This document shows positions 16,854-24,589 of a DNA stretch of 64,000 nt, one piece after another. The notes under the pieces are model-generated. The model made no database searches, was not told the DNA's origin, and worked only from the letters and a program-made list of their open reading frames with translations. Made by a program: the position numbers and the translations under genes. This DNA comes from Bradyrhizobium manausense (GTDB lineage Bacteria > Pseudomonadota > Alphaproteobacteria > Rhizobiales > Xanthobacteraceae), in NCBI RefSeq assembly GCF_018130615.1, contig NZ_JAFCKB010000003.1:310001-374000 (forward strand). Direction: 5' to 3'. Position 1 is the first letter of the stretch. Each line of letters starts with the position of its first letter.

Positions 16854-18140
16854 ATGACTCCATCAGGCAGTTTCTCTTTTGACACCCCAGGCGACGCCGA
16901 ACGTGCGGCAGAGCTGCGCCGCGTCAAGGCGCTGGCGACGCTGGTGCTGGCGTCGACGCTGGCGCTGTTCGTCGCCGCGAAATGGCTGCTGCCGGTGCAT
17001 CCCGTGTTCGGCTTCATCGCCGCCTTTGCGGAAGCCGCGACCATCGGCGGGCTTGCCGACTGGTATGCCGTGGTCGCGCTGTTCAAACGGCCGCTCGGCC
17101 TGCCGATCCCGCATACCGCGATCATCCAGAGCAATCAGGCCCGCATCGCCGACAAGCTCGGCGAGTTTATCCAGGTGCATTTCCTCGAGGCCGGCCCGGT
17201 CGAGGCCAAGCTGAACGAAATCGATTTCGGCTCCTTCGTCGCCGACTGGCTGCGCGACCGCAAGCGCAGCGACGACCTTGCGCGCTTCGCGCTGCGCTTG
17301 CTGCCGGAAGCCGTCTCTGCGACGGAGAGCTCCGGCTTGATGACCTTCATCATCCGCCGCATGTCCTCGCAGCTCCAGGCCATTGATCTTGCGCCACTCG
17401 CAGCCGGCACGCTGCGCGGATTCGTGGCCGAGGGGCGCCACCAGATCCTGTTCGACGATCTCCTGCGCGTGATGCACGAGACGCTGACTCGAGTCGAGAC
17501 GATGGCGATGATCCGCGAGAAGGTGCGCGCGGAGCTGCCGACCCTGCTCAAGCTCTATCGCGCCGACAAGTTCCTGGTGAACAAGATCGTGTCGTCCGCC
17601 ACCGCGTTCTTCAACGAGGTGCGCAGCGATCCCAAGCATCCGTTCCGCGGTGAGTTCGACCGTATGGTGCTGAGCTTCGTCGACCGGCTCGGCACCGACC
17701 AAGCCTATATCGACCGCATCGACGGCTTGAAGCGCGATCTCCTGGCGCGGCCCGAGCTTGCCGATCTCGCCCGCACCGTCTGGGCCAACACGCGCTCCTT
17801 CATCGAGCGCAGCGCATCAGGCGAGACGCAGGTGCTGCAGCATCATCTCGCCGGCATGTTCGTTTCGGCGGGCGATGCGCTCGCCGGCGATGCCGAGCTT
17901 CGCGGCGAGATCAACAAGGGCCTGGTGACCGTGCTGCGCAGCTTCGTGGCCGACCAGAAGAGCGGCGTCTCGACCTTCATCTCCGACCAGGTCAAGGCGT
18001 GGGACATGGCGCAGTTGATTTCGCTGATTGAAATCAACATCGGGCGCGACCTGCAGTACATCCGCTTCAACGGCTCGCTGATCGGCGGGCTCGCCGGATT
18101 GGCGCTCTACTCCGTAGAATTCCTGCTCCGATTGTTGTGA
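16854..18140 (+). CDS. DUF445 domain membrane protein
   Basis: Protein of 428 residues of the DUF445 family (uncharacterised membrane-anchored proteins). A hydrophobic segment lies at about residues 27-46 (TLVLASTLALFVAAKWLLP), followed by the conserved FAEAATIGGLADWYAVVALFKRPLGLPIPHTAII block, which is the family hallmark. A long, mostly helical domain follows, and a short hydrophobic stretch lies at the C terminus (GSLIGGLAGLALYSVEFLLRLL). I chose the ATG at 16854, since upstream codons lie in a palindromic repeat. Function unknown; it stands alone downstream of the phasin. Confidence 0.9.
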   Translation: MTPSGSFSFDTPGDAERAAELRRVKALATLVLASTLALFVAAKWLLPVHPVFGFIAAFAEAATIGGLADWYAVVALFKRPLGLPIPHTAIIQSNQARIADKLGEFIQVHFLEAGPVEAKLNEIDFGSFVADWLRDRKRSDDLARFALRLLPEAVSATESSGLMTFIIRRMSSQLQAIDLAPLAAGTLRGFVAEGRHQILFDDLLRVMHETLTRVETMAMIREKVRAELPTLLKLYRADKFLVNKIVSSATAFFNEVRSDPKHPFRGEFDRMVLSFVDRLGTDQAYIDRIDGLKRDLLARPELADLARTVWANTRSFIERSASGETQVLQHHLAGMFVSAGDALAGDAELRGEINKGLVTVLRSFVADQKSGVSTFISDQVKAWDMAQLISLIEINIGRDLQYIRFNGSLIGGLAGLALYSVEFLLRLL

Positions 18141-18342
18141 CTTTTGCGTCACGCCCGTTAGCATTAACGCGCAGGCCTATTGTCGCCTCGCGCATCTCCC
18201 GCTTGAATGTGTGGAACCGGCCGCCTAGCTGATTCATGTTGCGCTGCGGAACGTTCAAGAAGCCGGCGTATTGGAAGTCGTGCCCATTGCCGGCATCGCG
18301 GCCGGCGGGCTCTTCGGGAATTCTTGCCAAGGGGATCCATTG

Positions 18343-19113
18343 ATGACCGCTACTGCCCAGACGCTGCGTCCGCCGTCCCGTGCTCTGATGTTTCTGGAAG
18401 GGCGCGCGATCCACGAGTTCGGCGCATTCCTCGGCGCGCTGCCGCTGCTGAGCCTCGCGCCGCGTGGCGATGGGCATCCGGTGCTGGTGCTGCCCGGACT
18501 GGTGGCCTCCGACGCGTCCACGCGCGCGCTGCGCAGCTTCTTGACCAACAAGGGCTACGCGGTGAGCGGCTGGCGCCAGGGCCGCAATTACGGCCTGCGC
18601 GAGGGTGTGCAGCATGCGATGGTCGATCTGGTCGAGGAGCTCAGCGACAAGCATGGCCGCAAGATCAGTCTGGTTGGCTGGAGCCTCGGCGGTCTCTATG
18701 CGCGCCAGCTTGCCAAGATGATGCCCGAGCGCGTGCGTCAGGTGATCACGCTGGGCAGCCCTTTCGCCGGCAATCCCCGGTCGACCAATGCCTGGCGCGT
18801 CTATGAATGGGCGAGCGGGCGGAAGTCCGACGAGGTTGATCCGAAGTTTGGCGGCGAACTCGCCGTGCCGCCACCGGTGCCGACCACCGCCATCTTCAGC
18901 CGCACCGACGGCGTCTGCGCCTGGCAGGGCTGCATGGAGAGATCCGGCGCGCAGACCGAGAGCATCGAGGTCGAGAGCAGCCATTGCGGCATGGGCCACC
19001 ATCCCGCGGTCGTCTATGCGGTGGCCGATCGCCTCGCGCAGAAGGAAGGCCAGTGGCGCCCGTTCGATCGCAGCGGTTGGCGCAGCCTGGCCTATCCCGA
19101 TCCGCACAGGTAG
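18343..19113 (+). CDS. Alpha/beta hydrolase, paralogue of the one at 4810-5610
   Basis: Alpha/beta hydrolase of 256 residues. The nucleophile elbow GWSLGG places the serine at residue 114; the histidine is probably in SSHCGMGHHP and an acid in FSRTDGVCAW. It shares with the protein at 4810-5610 the blocks RGDGHPVL-LPG--ASD, RQGRN/RMGRN, KISLVGWSLGGLYAR and VITLGSPFAGN. The ATG at 18343 follows AGGGGAT at a normal distance. No signal peptide. Having both ends of the storage neighbourhood occupied by members of one hydrolase family hints at a shared acyl-ester substrate, but this is inference. Confidence 0.87.
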   Translation: MTATAQTLRPPSRALMFLEGRAIHEFGAFLGALPLLSLAPRGDGHPVLVLPGLVASDASTRALRSFLTNKGYAVSGWRQGRNYGLREGVQHAMVDLVEELSDKHGRKISLVGWSLGGLYARQLAKMMPERVRQVITLGSPFAGNPRSTNAWRVYEWASGRKSDEVDPKFGGELAVPPPVPTTAIFSRTDGVCAWQGCMERSGAQTESIEVESSHCGMGHHPAVVYAVADRLAQKEGQWRPFDRSGWRSLAYPDPHR

Positions 19114-19121
19114 TTTCTTCG

Positions 19122-19268
19122 CCTCTCCCCGCCTGAGGGGAGAGGCCGGAATTTGCGGCTAGCAAATTCCGGGTGAGGGGGACTCTCCGCGAGTCCGACT
19201 CTCACCGAAGTCGCGGAGAGCGGCCCCTCACCCCAGCCCTCTCCCCGTAAGAACGGGGCGAGGGAGAG
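19122..19268. repeat. Long intergenic repeat, family C (copy 1)
   Basis: About 147 bases made of nested inverted repeats: CCTCTCCCCGCCTGAGGGGAG at the left, GGTGAGGGGGACTCTCCGCG in the middle, CCCCTCACCCCAGCCCTCTC and GGGCGAGGGAGAG at the right. Related elements lie at 36713-36879 and 42524-42680. It fills most of the gap between the hydrolase and paaX; paaX's promoter must lie in or just after it. Confidence 0.85.
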
Positions 19269-19325
19269 CAAGAGCGTCGCTCCCGTCCATTGTCCCGCCC
19301 GCACCAAACGCGCTATGCCTCGCGC

Positions 19326-20192
19326 ATGGCGCATCCGCTCTCCCGCATCATCGATCAGCTCAAGCGTGAGCCGTCACGCACCGGCTCCATCGTCATCACC
19401 ATGTTCGGCGACGCCATCGTTCCGCGCGGCGGCTCCGTGTGGCTCGGCACGCTGCTGGCGTTCTTCGAGCGACTGGACATCGATGGCAGCGTGGTGCGTA
19501 CGGCGATGTCGCGGCTCGCGGCCGATGGTTGGTTGACGCGCGAAAAGGTCGGTCGCAACAGCTTCTATCGTCTCGCCGAGAAGGGCCGCGAAACGTTCGA
19601 GGCCGCGACGCGCCACATCTACGATCCTCCGCCGTCCGACTGGACCGGGCGCTTCGAGCTGCTGTTGATCGGCAATGGCGAGGACCGCGACGTCTCGCGC
19701 GAGGCGTTGCGCAATGCCGGCTTCGGCAGCCCGCTGCCGGGCGTCTGGGTCGCGCCGTCAGGCGTGCCGGTGCCGGACGAGGCCGCAAGTGCCATCCGCC
19801 TTGAAGTTTCAGCCGAGGATGACAGTGGGCGTCGCCTGCTCAGCGCGAGCTGGCCGCTGGAGCGCACGGCCGACGCCTATCTGAAATTCATGAGAACCTT
19901 TGAGCCGCTGCGCGCCGCACTCGCACGGGGCACGGAGCTGTCCGAGGCGGACGCCTTCACGGCGCGCATCCTGCTGATCCACTACTACCGCCGTGTCGTG
20001 CTGCGCGATCCGCTGCTGCCGGAAAGCCTTTTGCCGGCGGACTGGCCGGGCAGGGCTGCCCGCGGGCTCTGCGGCGAGATCTATCGGGCGCTGCTTGCGC
20101 CGTCGGAACAATGGCTTGATGGCCATGGAACCAATGAAAAGGGCCCGCTGCCGCCGGCGCGGAAGCTTCTGGAGAGGAGGTTCGAGGCTTGA
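19326..20192 (+). CDS. paaX: PaaX, phenylacetyl-CoA-responsive repressor of phenylacetate catabolism
   Basis: Transcriptional repressor of 288 residues, near the usual ~300. The N-terminal winged helix contains GSIVITMFGDAIVPRGGSVWLGTLLAF and VRTAMSRLAADGWLTREKVGRNSFYRL, both characteristic of PaaX. The C-terminal PaaX_C domain covers about residues 180-270. It normally releases DNA on binding phenylacetyl-CoA. The gene lies directly ahead of paaABCDE on the same strand. The ATG at 19326 gives the normal N terminus, though no strong ribosome binding site is visible. Confidence 0.95.
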   Translation: MAHPLSRIIDQLKREPSRTGSIVITMFGDAIVPRGGSVWLGTLLAFFERLDIDGSVVRTAMSRLAADGWLTREKVGRNSFYRLAEKGRETFEAATRHIYDPPPSDWTGRFELLLIGNGEDRDVSREALRNAGFGSPLPGVWVAPSGVPVPDEAASAIRLEVSAEDDSGRRLLSASWPLERTADAYLKFMRTFEPLRAALARGTELSEADAFTARILLIHYYRRVVLRDPLLPESLLPADWPGRAARGLCGEIYRALLAPSEQWLDGHGTNEKGPLPPARKLLERRFEA

Positions 20193-20200
20193 TTTATATG

Positions 20201-20241
20201 TTACAGAATTATCTTGCATGAGGTAATTTCTGTTATATATT
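20201..20241 (+). promoter_or_regulatory. Candidate PaaX operator and paaA promoter
   Basis: An imperfect inverted repeat, TTACAGAATTA (20201-20211) and TAATTTCTGTTA (20224-20235), lies in an AT-rich island between paaX and paaA. TTGCAT (20214-20219) and TATATT (20236-20241), 16 bases apart, form a plausible -35/-10 pair overlapped by the dyad, so a bound repressor would block polymerase. Assignment to PaaX is inferred from position. GGGAGGAG at 20258-20265 is the paaA ribosome binding site. Confidence 0.65.
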
Positions 20242-20269
20242 GCCTCCCAACAAATCGGGAGGAGTGCGC

Positions 20270-21262
20270 ATGTATACCCAGGCGCTGAACACGGCCGAGA
20301 CCGACGATCGCGGTCTGGAGGACGCAGGCAGAGCTGCGCAGTTCCAGGCCCGCATCGATGCCGAGGAGCGCATCGAGCCGAACGACTGGATGCCGGCGGC
20401 CTACCGCAAGACGCTTACGCGCCAGATCTCCCAGCACGCCCATTCCGAAATCGTCGGCATGCTGCCCGAGGGCAACTGGATCACGCGCGCGCCGACCTTG
20501 CGCCGCAAGGCTGCATTGCTCGCCAAGGTGCAGGACGAGTGCGGCCATGGGCTCTATCTCTATGCCGCCGCCGAGACACTCGGCGCCTCGCGCGAAGAGC
20601 TGGTCGACGCGATGCTCGCGGGCAAGGCGAAGTATTCCTCGATCTTCAATTATCCCACGCTCACCTGGGCCGACATCGGCACCATCGGCTGGCTGGTCGA
20701 CGGCGCTGCGATCATGAATCAGATCCCGCTGTGCCGCTGCTCCTACGGCCCTTATGCGCGCGCGATGATCCGTGTCTGCAAGGAGGAATCGTTCCACCAG
20801 CGCCAGGGCTACGAGATCATGCTGACGCTATGTCGCGGTTCGGACGAGCAGAAGGCGATGGCGCAGGATGCGCTGAACCGATGGTGGTGGCCGGTGCTGA
20901 TGATGTTCGGCCCGCCGGATGCGACGAGCCAGCATAGCGACACCTCCACGAAGTGGAAGATCAAGCGCTTCTCCAATGACGAGCTGCGCCAGAAATTCGT
21001 CGATGCCACCGTGCCGCAGGCGCAATATCTCGGCCTCACCATTCCAGATCCAGGCATGACTCAGGATGCGGACGGGCACTGGCGCTACAGCGAGATCGAC
21101 TGGACCGAATTCAAGCAGGTGCTCGCCGGCAACGGTCCGTGCAACCGCGACCGCATGGCCGCGCGCCGCAAGGCGCACAACGAAGGCGCCTGGGTGCGCG
21201 AAGCCGCCGCCGCCTATGCCGCCAAGCGCGCGCAGCGCCAGACCGCGCAAGCCGCGGAATAG
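20270..21262 (+). CDS. paaA: 1,2-phenylacetyl-CoA epoxidase catalytic subunit PaaA
   Basis: Catalytic, diiron subunit of the multicomponent epoxidase that converts phenylacetyl-CoA to its 1,2-epoxide in the cytoplasm. At 330 residues it matches family length. The ferritin-like metal ligands are in the [16 protein letters not shown] helix and in the [15 protein letters not shown] helix, which carry the ExxH pattern. The conserved [18 protein letters not shown] segment precedes them. The ATG at 20270 follows GGGAGGAG. First gene of the paaABCDE operon. Confidence 0.97.
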   Translation: MYTQALNTAETDDRGLEDAGRAAQFQARIDAEERIEPNDWMPAAYRKTLTRQISQHAHSEIVGMLPEGNWITRAPTLRRKAALLAKVQDECGHGLYLYAAAETLGASREELVDAMLAGKAKYSSIFNYPTLTWADIGTIGWLVDGAAIMNQIPLCRCSYGPYARAMIRVCKEESFHQRQGYEIMLTLCRGSDEQKAMAQDALNRWWWPVLMMFGPPDATSQHSDTSTKWKIKRFSNDELRQKFVDATVPQAQYLGLTIPDPGMTQDADGHWRYSEIDWTEFKQVLAGNGPCNRDRMAARRKAHNEGAWVREAAAAYAAKRAQRQTAQAAE

Positions 21263-21272
21263 GGAGATCATT

Positions 21273-21560
21273 ATGGCCACGCCGAACACGCCGCTGTGGG
21301 AAGTCTTCATTCGCAGCCGCAATGGGCTCGCGCACAAGCATGTCGGCTCGCTACATGCGAGCGATGCCACCATGGCCCTGCAGGCCGCCCGCGACATCTA
21401 CACCCGCCGCGGCGAGGGCCTCTCCATTTGGGTCGTGCCATCGACCGCGATCACCGCGAGCGATCCTGCCGAGAAGGGCATGATGTTCGAGCCGGCCGAA
21501 TCGAAGATCTACCGGCATCCGACCTTCTACGAGGTGCCCGAGGAAGTGGGGCACATGTGA
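21273..21560 (+). CDS. paaB: 1,2-phenylacetyl-CoA epoxidase subunit PaaB
   Basis: Small subunit of 95 residues, the expected length, with the typical LWEVFIRSRNGLAHKHVGSLHA start and ARDIYTRRGEGLSIWVVPS core. In the known complex PaaB bridges PaaAC heterodimers and is needed for assembly or electron transfer. It begins ten bases after paaA, with GGGAGA ahead of the ATG, and its stop overlaps the paaC start by one base. Confidence 0.96.
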   Translation: MATPNTPLWEVFIRSRNGLAHKHVGSLHASDATMALQAARDIYTRRGEGLSIWVVPSTAITASDPAEKGMMFEPAESKIYRHPTFYEVPEEVGHM

Positions 21561-22336
21561 TGGCGATCGCCAACATCCAGGTCTGCGAAACGCCGCTGGT
21601 GCTTTACACCCTGCGCCGCGCCGACGATGCGCTGATCCTCGGCCACAGGCTGTCGGAGTGGTGCGGACATGCGCCGATGCTGGAAGAGGACATGGCGCTC
21701 TCCAACATCGCACTCGACCTGATCGGCCAGGCCCGCGAGCTCTATACGTATGCCGCCAAGGCCGAAGGCAGGGACAACGACGAGGACAAGCTCGCCTACC
21801 TGCGGGACGTCAGGCAGTACCGCAATCTGCTGCTGGTCGAGCAGCCCAATGGCGACTTCGCTCAGACCATGGTGCGGCAGTTCTTCTATTCCGCTTTCGC
21901 CGACCTTTATTGGCGCGCAATGATGAGTTCGCCCGATACGACGCTCGCGGCAATCGCCGCGAAGTCGGAGAAGGAGAGCGCTTACCATCTGCGTCATGCC
22001 TCGGAATGGATCATCCGTCTCGGCGACGGTACGGATGAGAGCCGCGCCCGCGCGCAAGGAGCGATCGATCACCTCTGGGCTTTCACCGGCGAGATGTTCG
22101 CCGTCGACGATGGCGAGCGCGCCCTGATTCATGCCGGTATCGCCATCGATCCCGGCACCTTGCGCGGCCGTTGGCTGACGACGCTCTCCGGCGTTGTCAG
22201 CGAAGCAACGCTTCACCTGCCGCAGAACGACTGGATGCAGCAGGGCGGCCGCGCCGGCCGGCACAGCGAGCATCTCGGCCACCTCCTGTCCGAACTGCAA
22301 TCGATGCAGCGCACCTTTCCGGGGCAGACATGGTGA
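21560..22336 (+). CDS. paaC: 1,2-phenylacetyl-CoA epoxidase structural subunit PaaC
   Basis: Subunit of 258 residues with a ferritin-like fold that pairs with PaaA; in the family it has lost the catalytic metal site and acts structurally. Recognisable blocks are ADDALILGHRLSEWCGHAPMLEEDMALSN, DLIGQARELYTYAA, and KSEKESAYHLRHASEWIIRLGDGT. Its ATG overlaps the paaB stop by one base, and its stop overlaps the paaD start by seven bases, so the subunits are made in a coupled fashion. Confidence 0.96.
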   Translation: MAIANIQVCETPLVLYTLRRADDALILGHRLSEWCGHAPMLEEDMALSNIALDLIGQARELYTYAAKAEGRDNDEDKLAYLRDVRQYRNLLLVEQPNGDFAQTMVRQFFYSAFADLYWRAMMSSPDTTLAAIAAKSEKESAYHLRHASEWIIRLGDGTDESRARAQGAIDHLWAFTGEMFAVDDGERALIHAGIAIDPGTLRGRWLTTLSGVVSEATLHLPQNDWMQQGGRAGRHSEHLGHLLSELQSMQRTFPGQTW

Positions 22337-22833
22337 CGGTGTTGGAGCACGATAGCGAGCTGCGTCAGCGCGCGTGGGATGCCGCAGCGAGCGTGGTCGA
22401 TCCCGAGATTCCGGTGCTCACCATCGCCGATCTCGGCGTGCTGCGCGATGTCACGCTCGACGGCGATCATGTCGAGGTCGCGATCACGCCGACCTATTCG
22501 GGCTGCCCGGCCATGAACATGATCGCGCTGGAAATCGAGGTAGCGCTGGAGCGCGCCGGCTTCCATCGCCCAAAAATCCGTACAGTGCTGTCGCCGGCCT
22601 GGACCACGGACTGGATGAGCGAGGAGGGCCGCCGCAAGCTGGCCGCCTACGGCATCGCGCCGCCGCAAGCTTCACACTCACGCCGCGCACTGTTCGGCGA
22701 GCAGGCGGTCGCGTGCCCGCAATGCGGCTCTGACAAGACCGAGCTCCTGTCCGAGTTCGGCTCGACCTCCTGCAAGGCGCTCTGGCGCTGCAAGTCCTGC
22801 CGCGAACCCTTCGACTACTTCAAGTGTCATTGA
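22330..22833 (+). CDS. paaD: PaaD, phenylacetate catabolism protein (iron-sulfur maturation type)
   Basis: Protein of 167 residues of the PaaD/MIP18 type, needed for maturation of the epoxidase. The DUF59 domain is seen as VVDPEIPVLTIADLGVLRDV near the N terminus and TPTYSGCPAMNMIALEIE in the middle. The C terminus has a zinc-ribbon-like set of cysteines (CPQCGSDKTELL, then CKSC). It overlaps paaC by seven bases. A palindromic repeat of family B separates it from paaE. Confidence 0.95.
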   Translation: MVTVLEHDSELRQRAWDAAASVVDPEIPVLTIADLGVLRDVTLDGDHVEVAITPTYSGCPAMNMIALEIEVALERAGFHRPKIRTVLSPAWTTDWMSEEGRRKLAAYGIAPPQASHSRRALFGEQAVACPQCGSDKTELLSEFGSTSCKALWRCKSCREPFDYFKCH

Positions 22834-22855
22834 GGCGCATGATGCCGATCCGATC

Positions 22856-22940
22856 GTCATTGCGAGCAGCTCTTGCGACGAAGCAATCTGGGCTGTCTCC
22901 GCGGAAAGATTCTGGACTGCTTCGCTCCGTTCGCAACGAC
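22856..22940. repeat. Palindromic repeat, family B (copy 2), inside the paa operon
   Basis: An 85-base element opening GTCATTGCGAGCAGC and closing TCGCAACGAC, with TCTCCGCGGAAAGATTC at the centre. It is the same design as the copy at 16752-16835. It starts 22 bases after the paaD stop and ends 29 bases before the paaE ATG. The gap of about 136 bases is unlike the overlapping starts in paaABCD, which fits an insertion of the element into the operon. Confidence 0.88.
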
Positions 22941-22969
22941 GACGGAAAGACCGAACGAAGGTGCCCGTA

Positions 22970-24052
22970 ATGTCAACCGTCGCTCCCCGCTTCCATCGCC
23001 TCGCCGTCAACGATCTCCGCCGCGAGGCGTCTGACGCGGTCTCGATGACCTTCGCAATCCCGCGCGAACTTGCCGACGACTATGCTTTCAGCCCCGGCCA
23101 GTATCTCACGTTGCGCACCACACTGGATGGCGAGGAGGTGCGCCGCTCCTACTCGATCTGCTCCGGCCCCGATGACGGCGAGATCCGCATCGCCGTGAAG
23201 AAGGTCGACGGCGGCGCGTTCTCGAGCTGGGCAGCAGACGAGCTGAAACATGGCGACGAGCTCGACGTGATGACGCCGACGGGGCGCTTTGGCGTGATCG
23301 CACCGGCCGAAGCCGGGTGCATCCATGTCGGCTTTGCCGCAGGCTCCGGCATCACGCCGATCCTGTCGATCGTCAAGGGCGTGCTGGCGCGCGAGGCGGA
23401 CAGCCGCTTTTTCTTGTTCTACGGCAACCGCACGACCGACAACATCATGTTCCTGGAGGCGCTCGAGGAGCTCAAGGACCGGTTCATCGATCGCCTCTCG
23501 ATCTTCCACGTCATCTCCGGCGAGGAGCAGGACATCCCGATCCTGCATGGCCGGCTCGACGGCGACAAGGTGAGGGTGCTGCTGCGCTCGCTGGTGCCGG
23601 CCGAGAGTGTCGATCACGTCTTCATCTGCGGGCCATCTGGCATGAGCGAGGACGTCGAGGCGACTTGCCGCGATCTCGGGATCTCCGATGATCGCATCCA
23701 TGTCGAGCGTTTCGTCTCCGAGTTCGGCGGCAAGCCGCGGCCGAAGAAGGCCGTTGCCGCCGACGCGCCGCCGAAGGCGGTCGCCTCCCTGATCATCGAC
23801 GGCAAGCGCCGCGACGTCCCGGTCGCCGAGGACGAGGCGATCCTCGATGCCGCGCTGCGCGCCGGCGTCGATCTGCCCTTCGCCTGCAAGGGCGGCATGT
23901 GCTCGACCTGTCGCGCAAAACTGGTCGAGGGCGAGGCGCCGATGGACATCAATTATTCGCTGGAGCCCTGGGAGCTGAAGGCCGGGTTCGTCCTGACCTG
24001 CCAGGCGAAGCCGTCGTCGGAGCGGGTCGTTGTCGATTACGACCACGTTTGA
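22970..24052 (+). CDS. paaE: 1,2-phenylacetyl-CoA epoxidase reductase PaaE
   Basis: NAD(P)H-dependent reductase of 360 residues that feeds electrons to PaaABC. The FAD domain has the RRSYSICSG motif near residue 60, the nucleotide domain has AGSGITPILSIVKGVL, and the C-terminal plant-type [2Fe-2S] domain carries the cysteines in FACKGGMCSTCRAKL with the last ligand in LTCQAKP. All four ligands are present. The ATG at 22970 is chosen over the GTG three codons earlier. Confidence 0.96.
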   Translation: MSTVAPRFHRLAVNDLRREASDAVSMTFAIPRELADDYAFSPGQYLTLRTTLDGEEVRRSYSICSGPDDGEIRIAVKKVDGGAFSSWAADELKHGDELDVMTPTGRFGVIAPAEAGCIHVGFAAGSGITPILSIVKGVLAREADSRFFLFYGNRTTDNIMFLEALEELKDRFIDRLSIFHVISGEEQDIPILHGRLDGDKVRVLLRSLVPAESVDHVFICGPSGMSEDVEATCRDLGISDDRIHVERFVSEFGGKPRPKKAVAADAPPKAVASLIIDGKRRDVPVAEDEAILDAALRAGVDLPFACKGGMCSTCRAKLVEGEAPMDINYSLEPWELKAGFVLTCQAKPSSERVVVDYDHV

Positions 24053-24107
24053 CAGTGTTGGCCGACCAGCAGAACATCATGAACGAGCATTTCGCCGGGA
24101 GAAGCGC

Positions 24108-24557
24108 GTGAACTTCAAAGCCGCCCTGTCGCCTGAGGATGTTGCCCGCGCCTGCACTGAAGCGATGTGGGCGGAGGACGATGCGTCCAAGGGTCTCGGC
24201 ATGGAGATCGTCGAGGTTGGTCCCGGCTTCGCGACGGTCGCCATGACGGTGCGGCCGGACATGGTCAACGGCCAGCGCATCGCCCATGGCGGCTTCATCT
24301 TTACGCTCGCCGATTCAGCCTTTGCCTTTGCCTGCAACTCGCACAATGACCGCGTCGTCGCAGCGCAGGGCCAAATCACCTTCATCAGGCCCGGCAAACT
24401 TGGCGACCGGCTCGTGGCCAAGGCACGGGAGATCACCCGCGGTGGCCGCTCCGGCATCTATGACGTGCGCGTGACTGCAGGCGATACCGTCATCGCAGAA
24501 TTTCGCGGACATTCGCGTGTCATTCCCGGCACGTGGCTGCCGGCGCAAGACCAATAA
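24108..24557 (+). CDS. paaI: PaaI, hotdog-fold hydroxyphenylacetyl-CoA thioesterase
   Basis: Thioesterase of about 149 residues that releases CoA from ring-hydroxylated phenylacetyl-CoA dead-end products. The hotdog signature VNGQRIAHGGFIFTLADSAFAFACN is intact, including HGG and the Asp of the catalytic helix. I chose the GTG at 24108 (VNFKAALSPEDVAR), which has GGGAGAAG before it and gives the normal length, over an upstream in-frame ATG at 24030, which would overlap paaE by 23 bases. It lies between paaE and paaK in the operon. Confidence 0.93.
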   Translation: MNFKAALSPEDVARACTEAMWAEDDASKGLGMEIVEVGPGFATVAMTVRPDMVNGQRIAHGGFIFTLADSAFAFACNSHNDRVVAAQGQITFIRPGKLGDRLVAKAREITRGGRSGIYDVRVTAGDTVIAEFRGHSRVIPGTWLPAQDQ

Positions 24558-24589
24558 ACAGAAGAACAAATCAATGTGGGGAAACGAGA

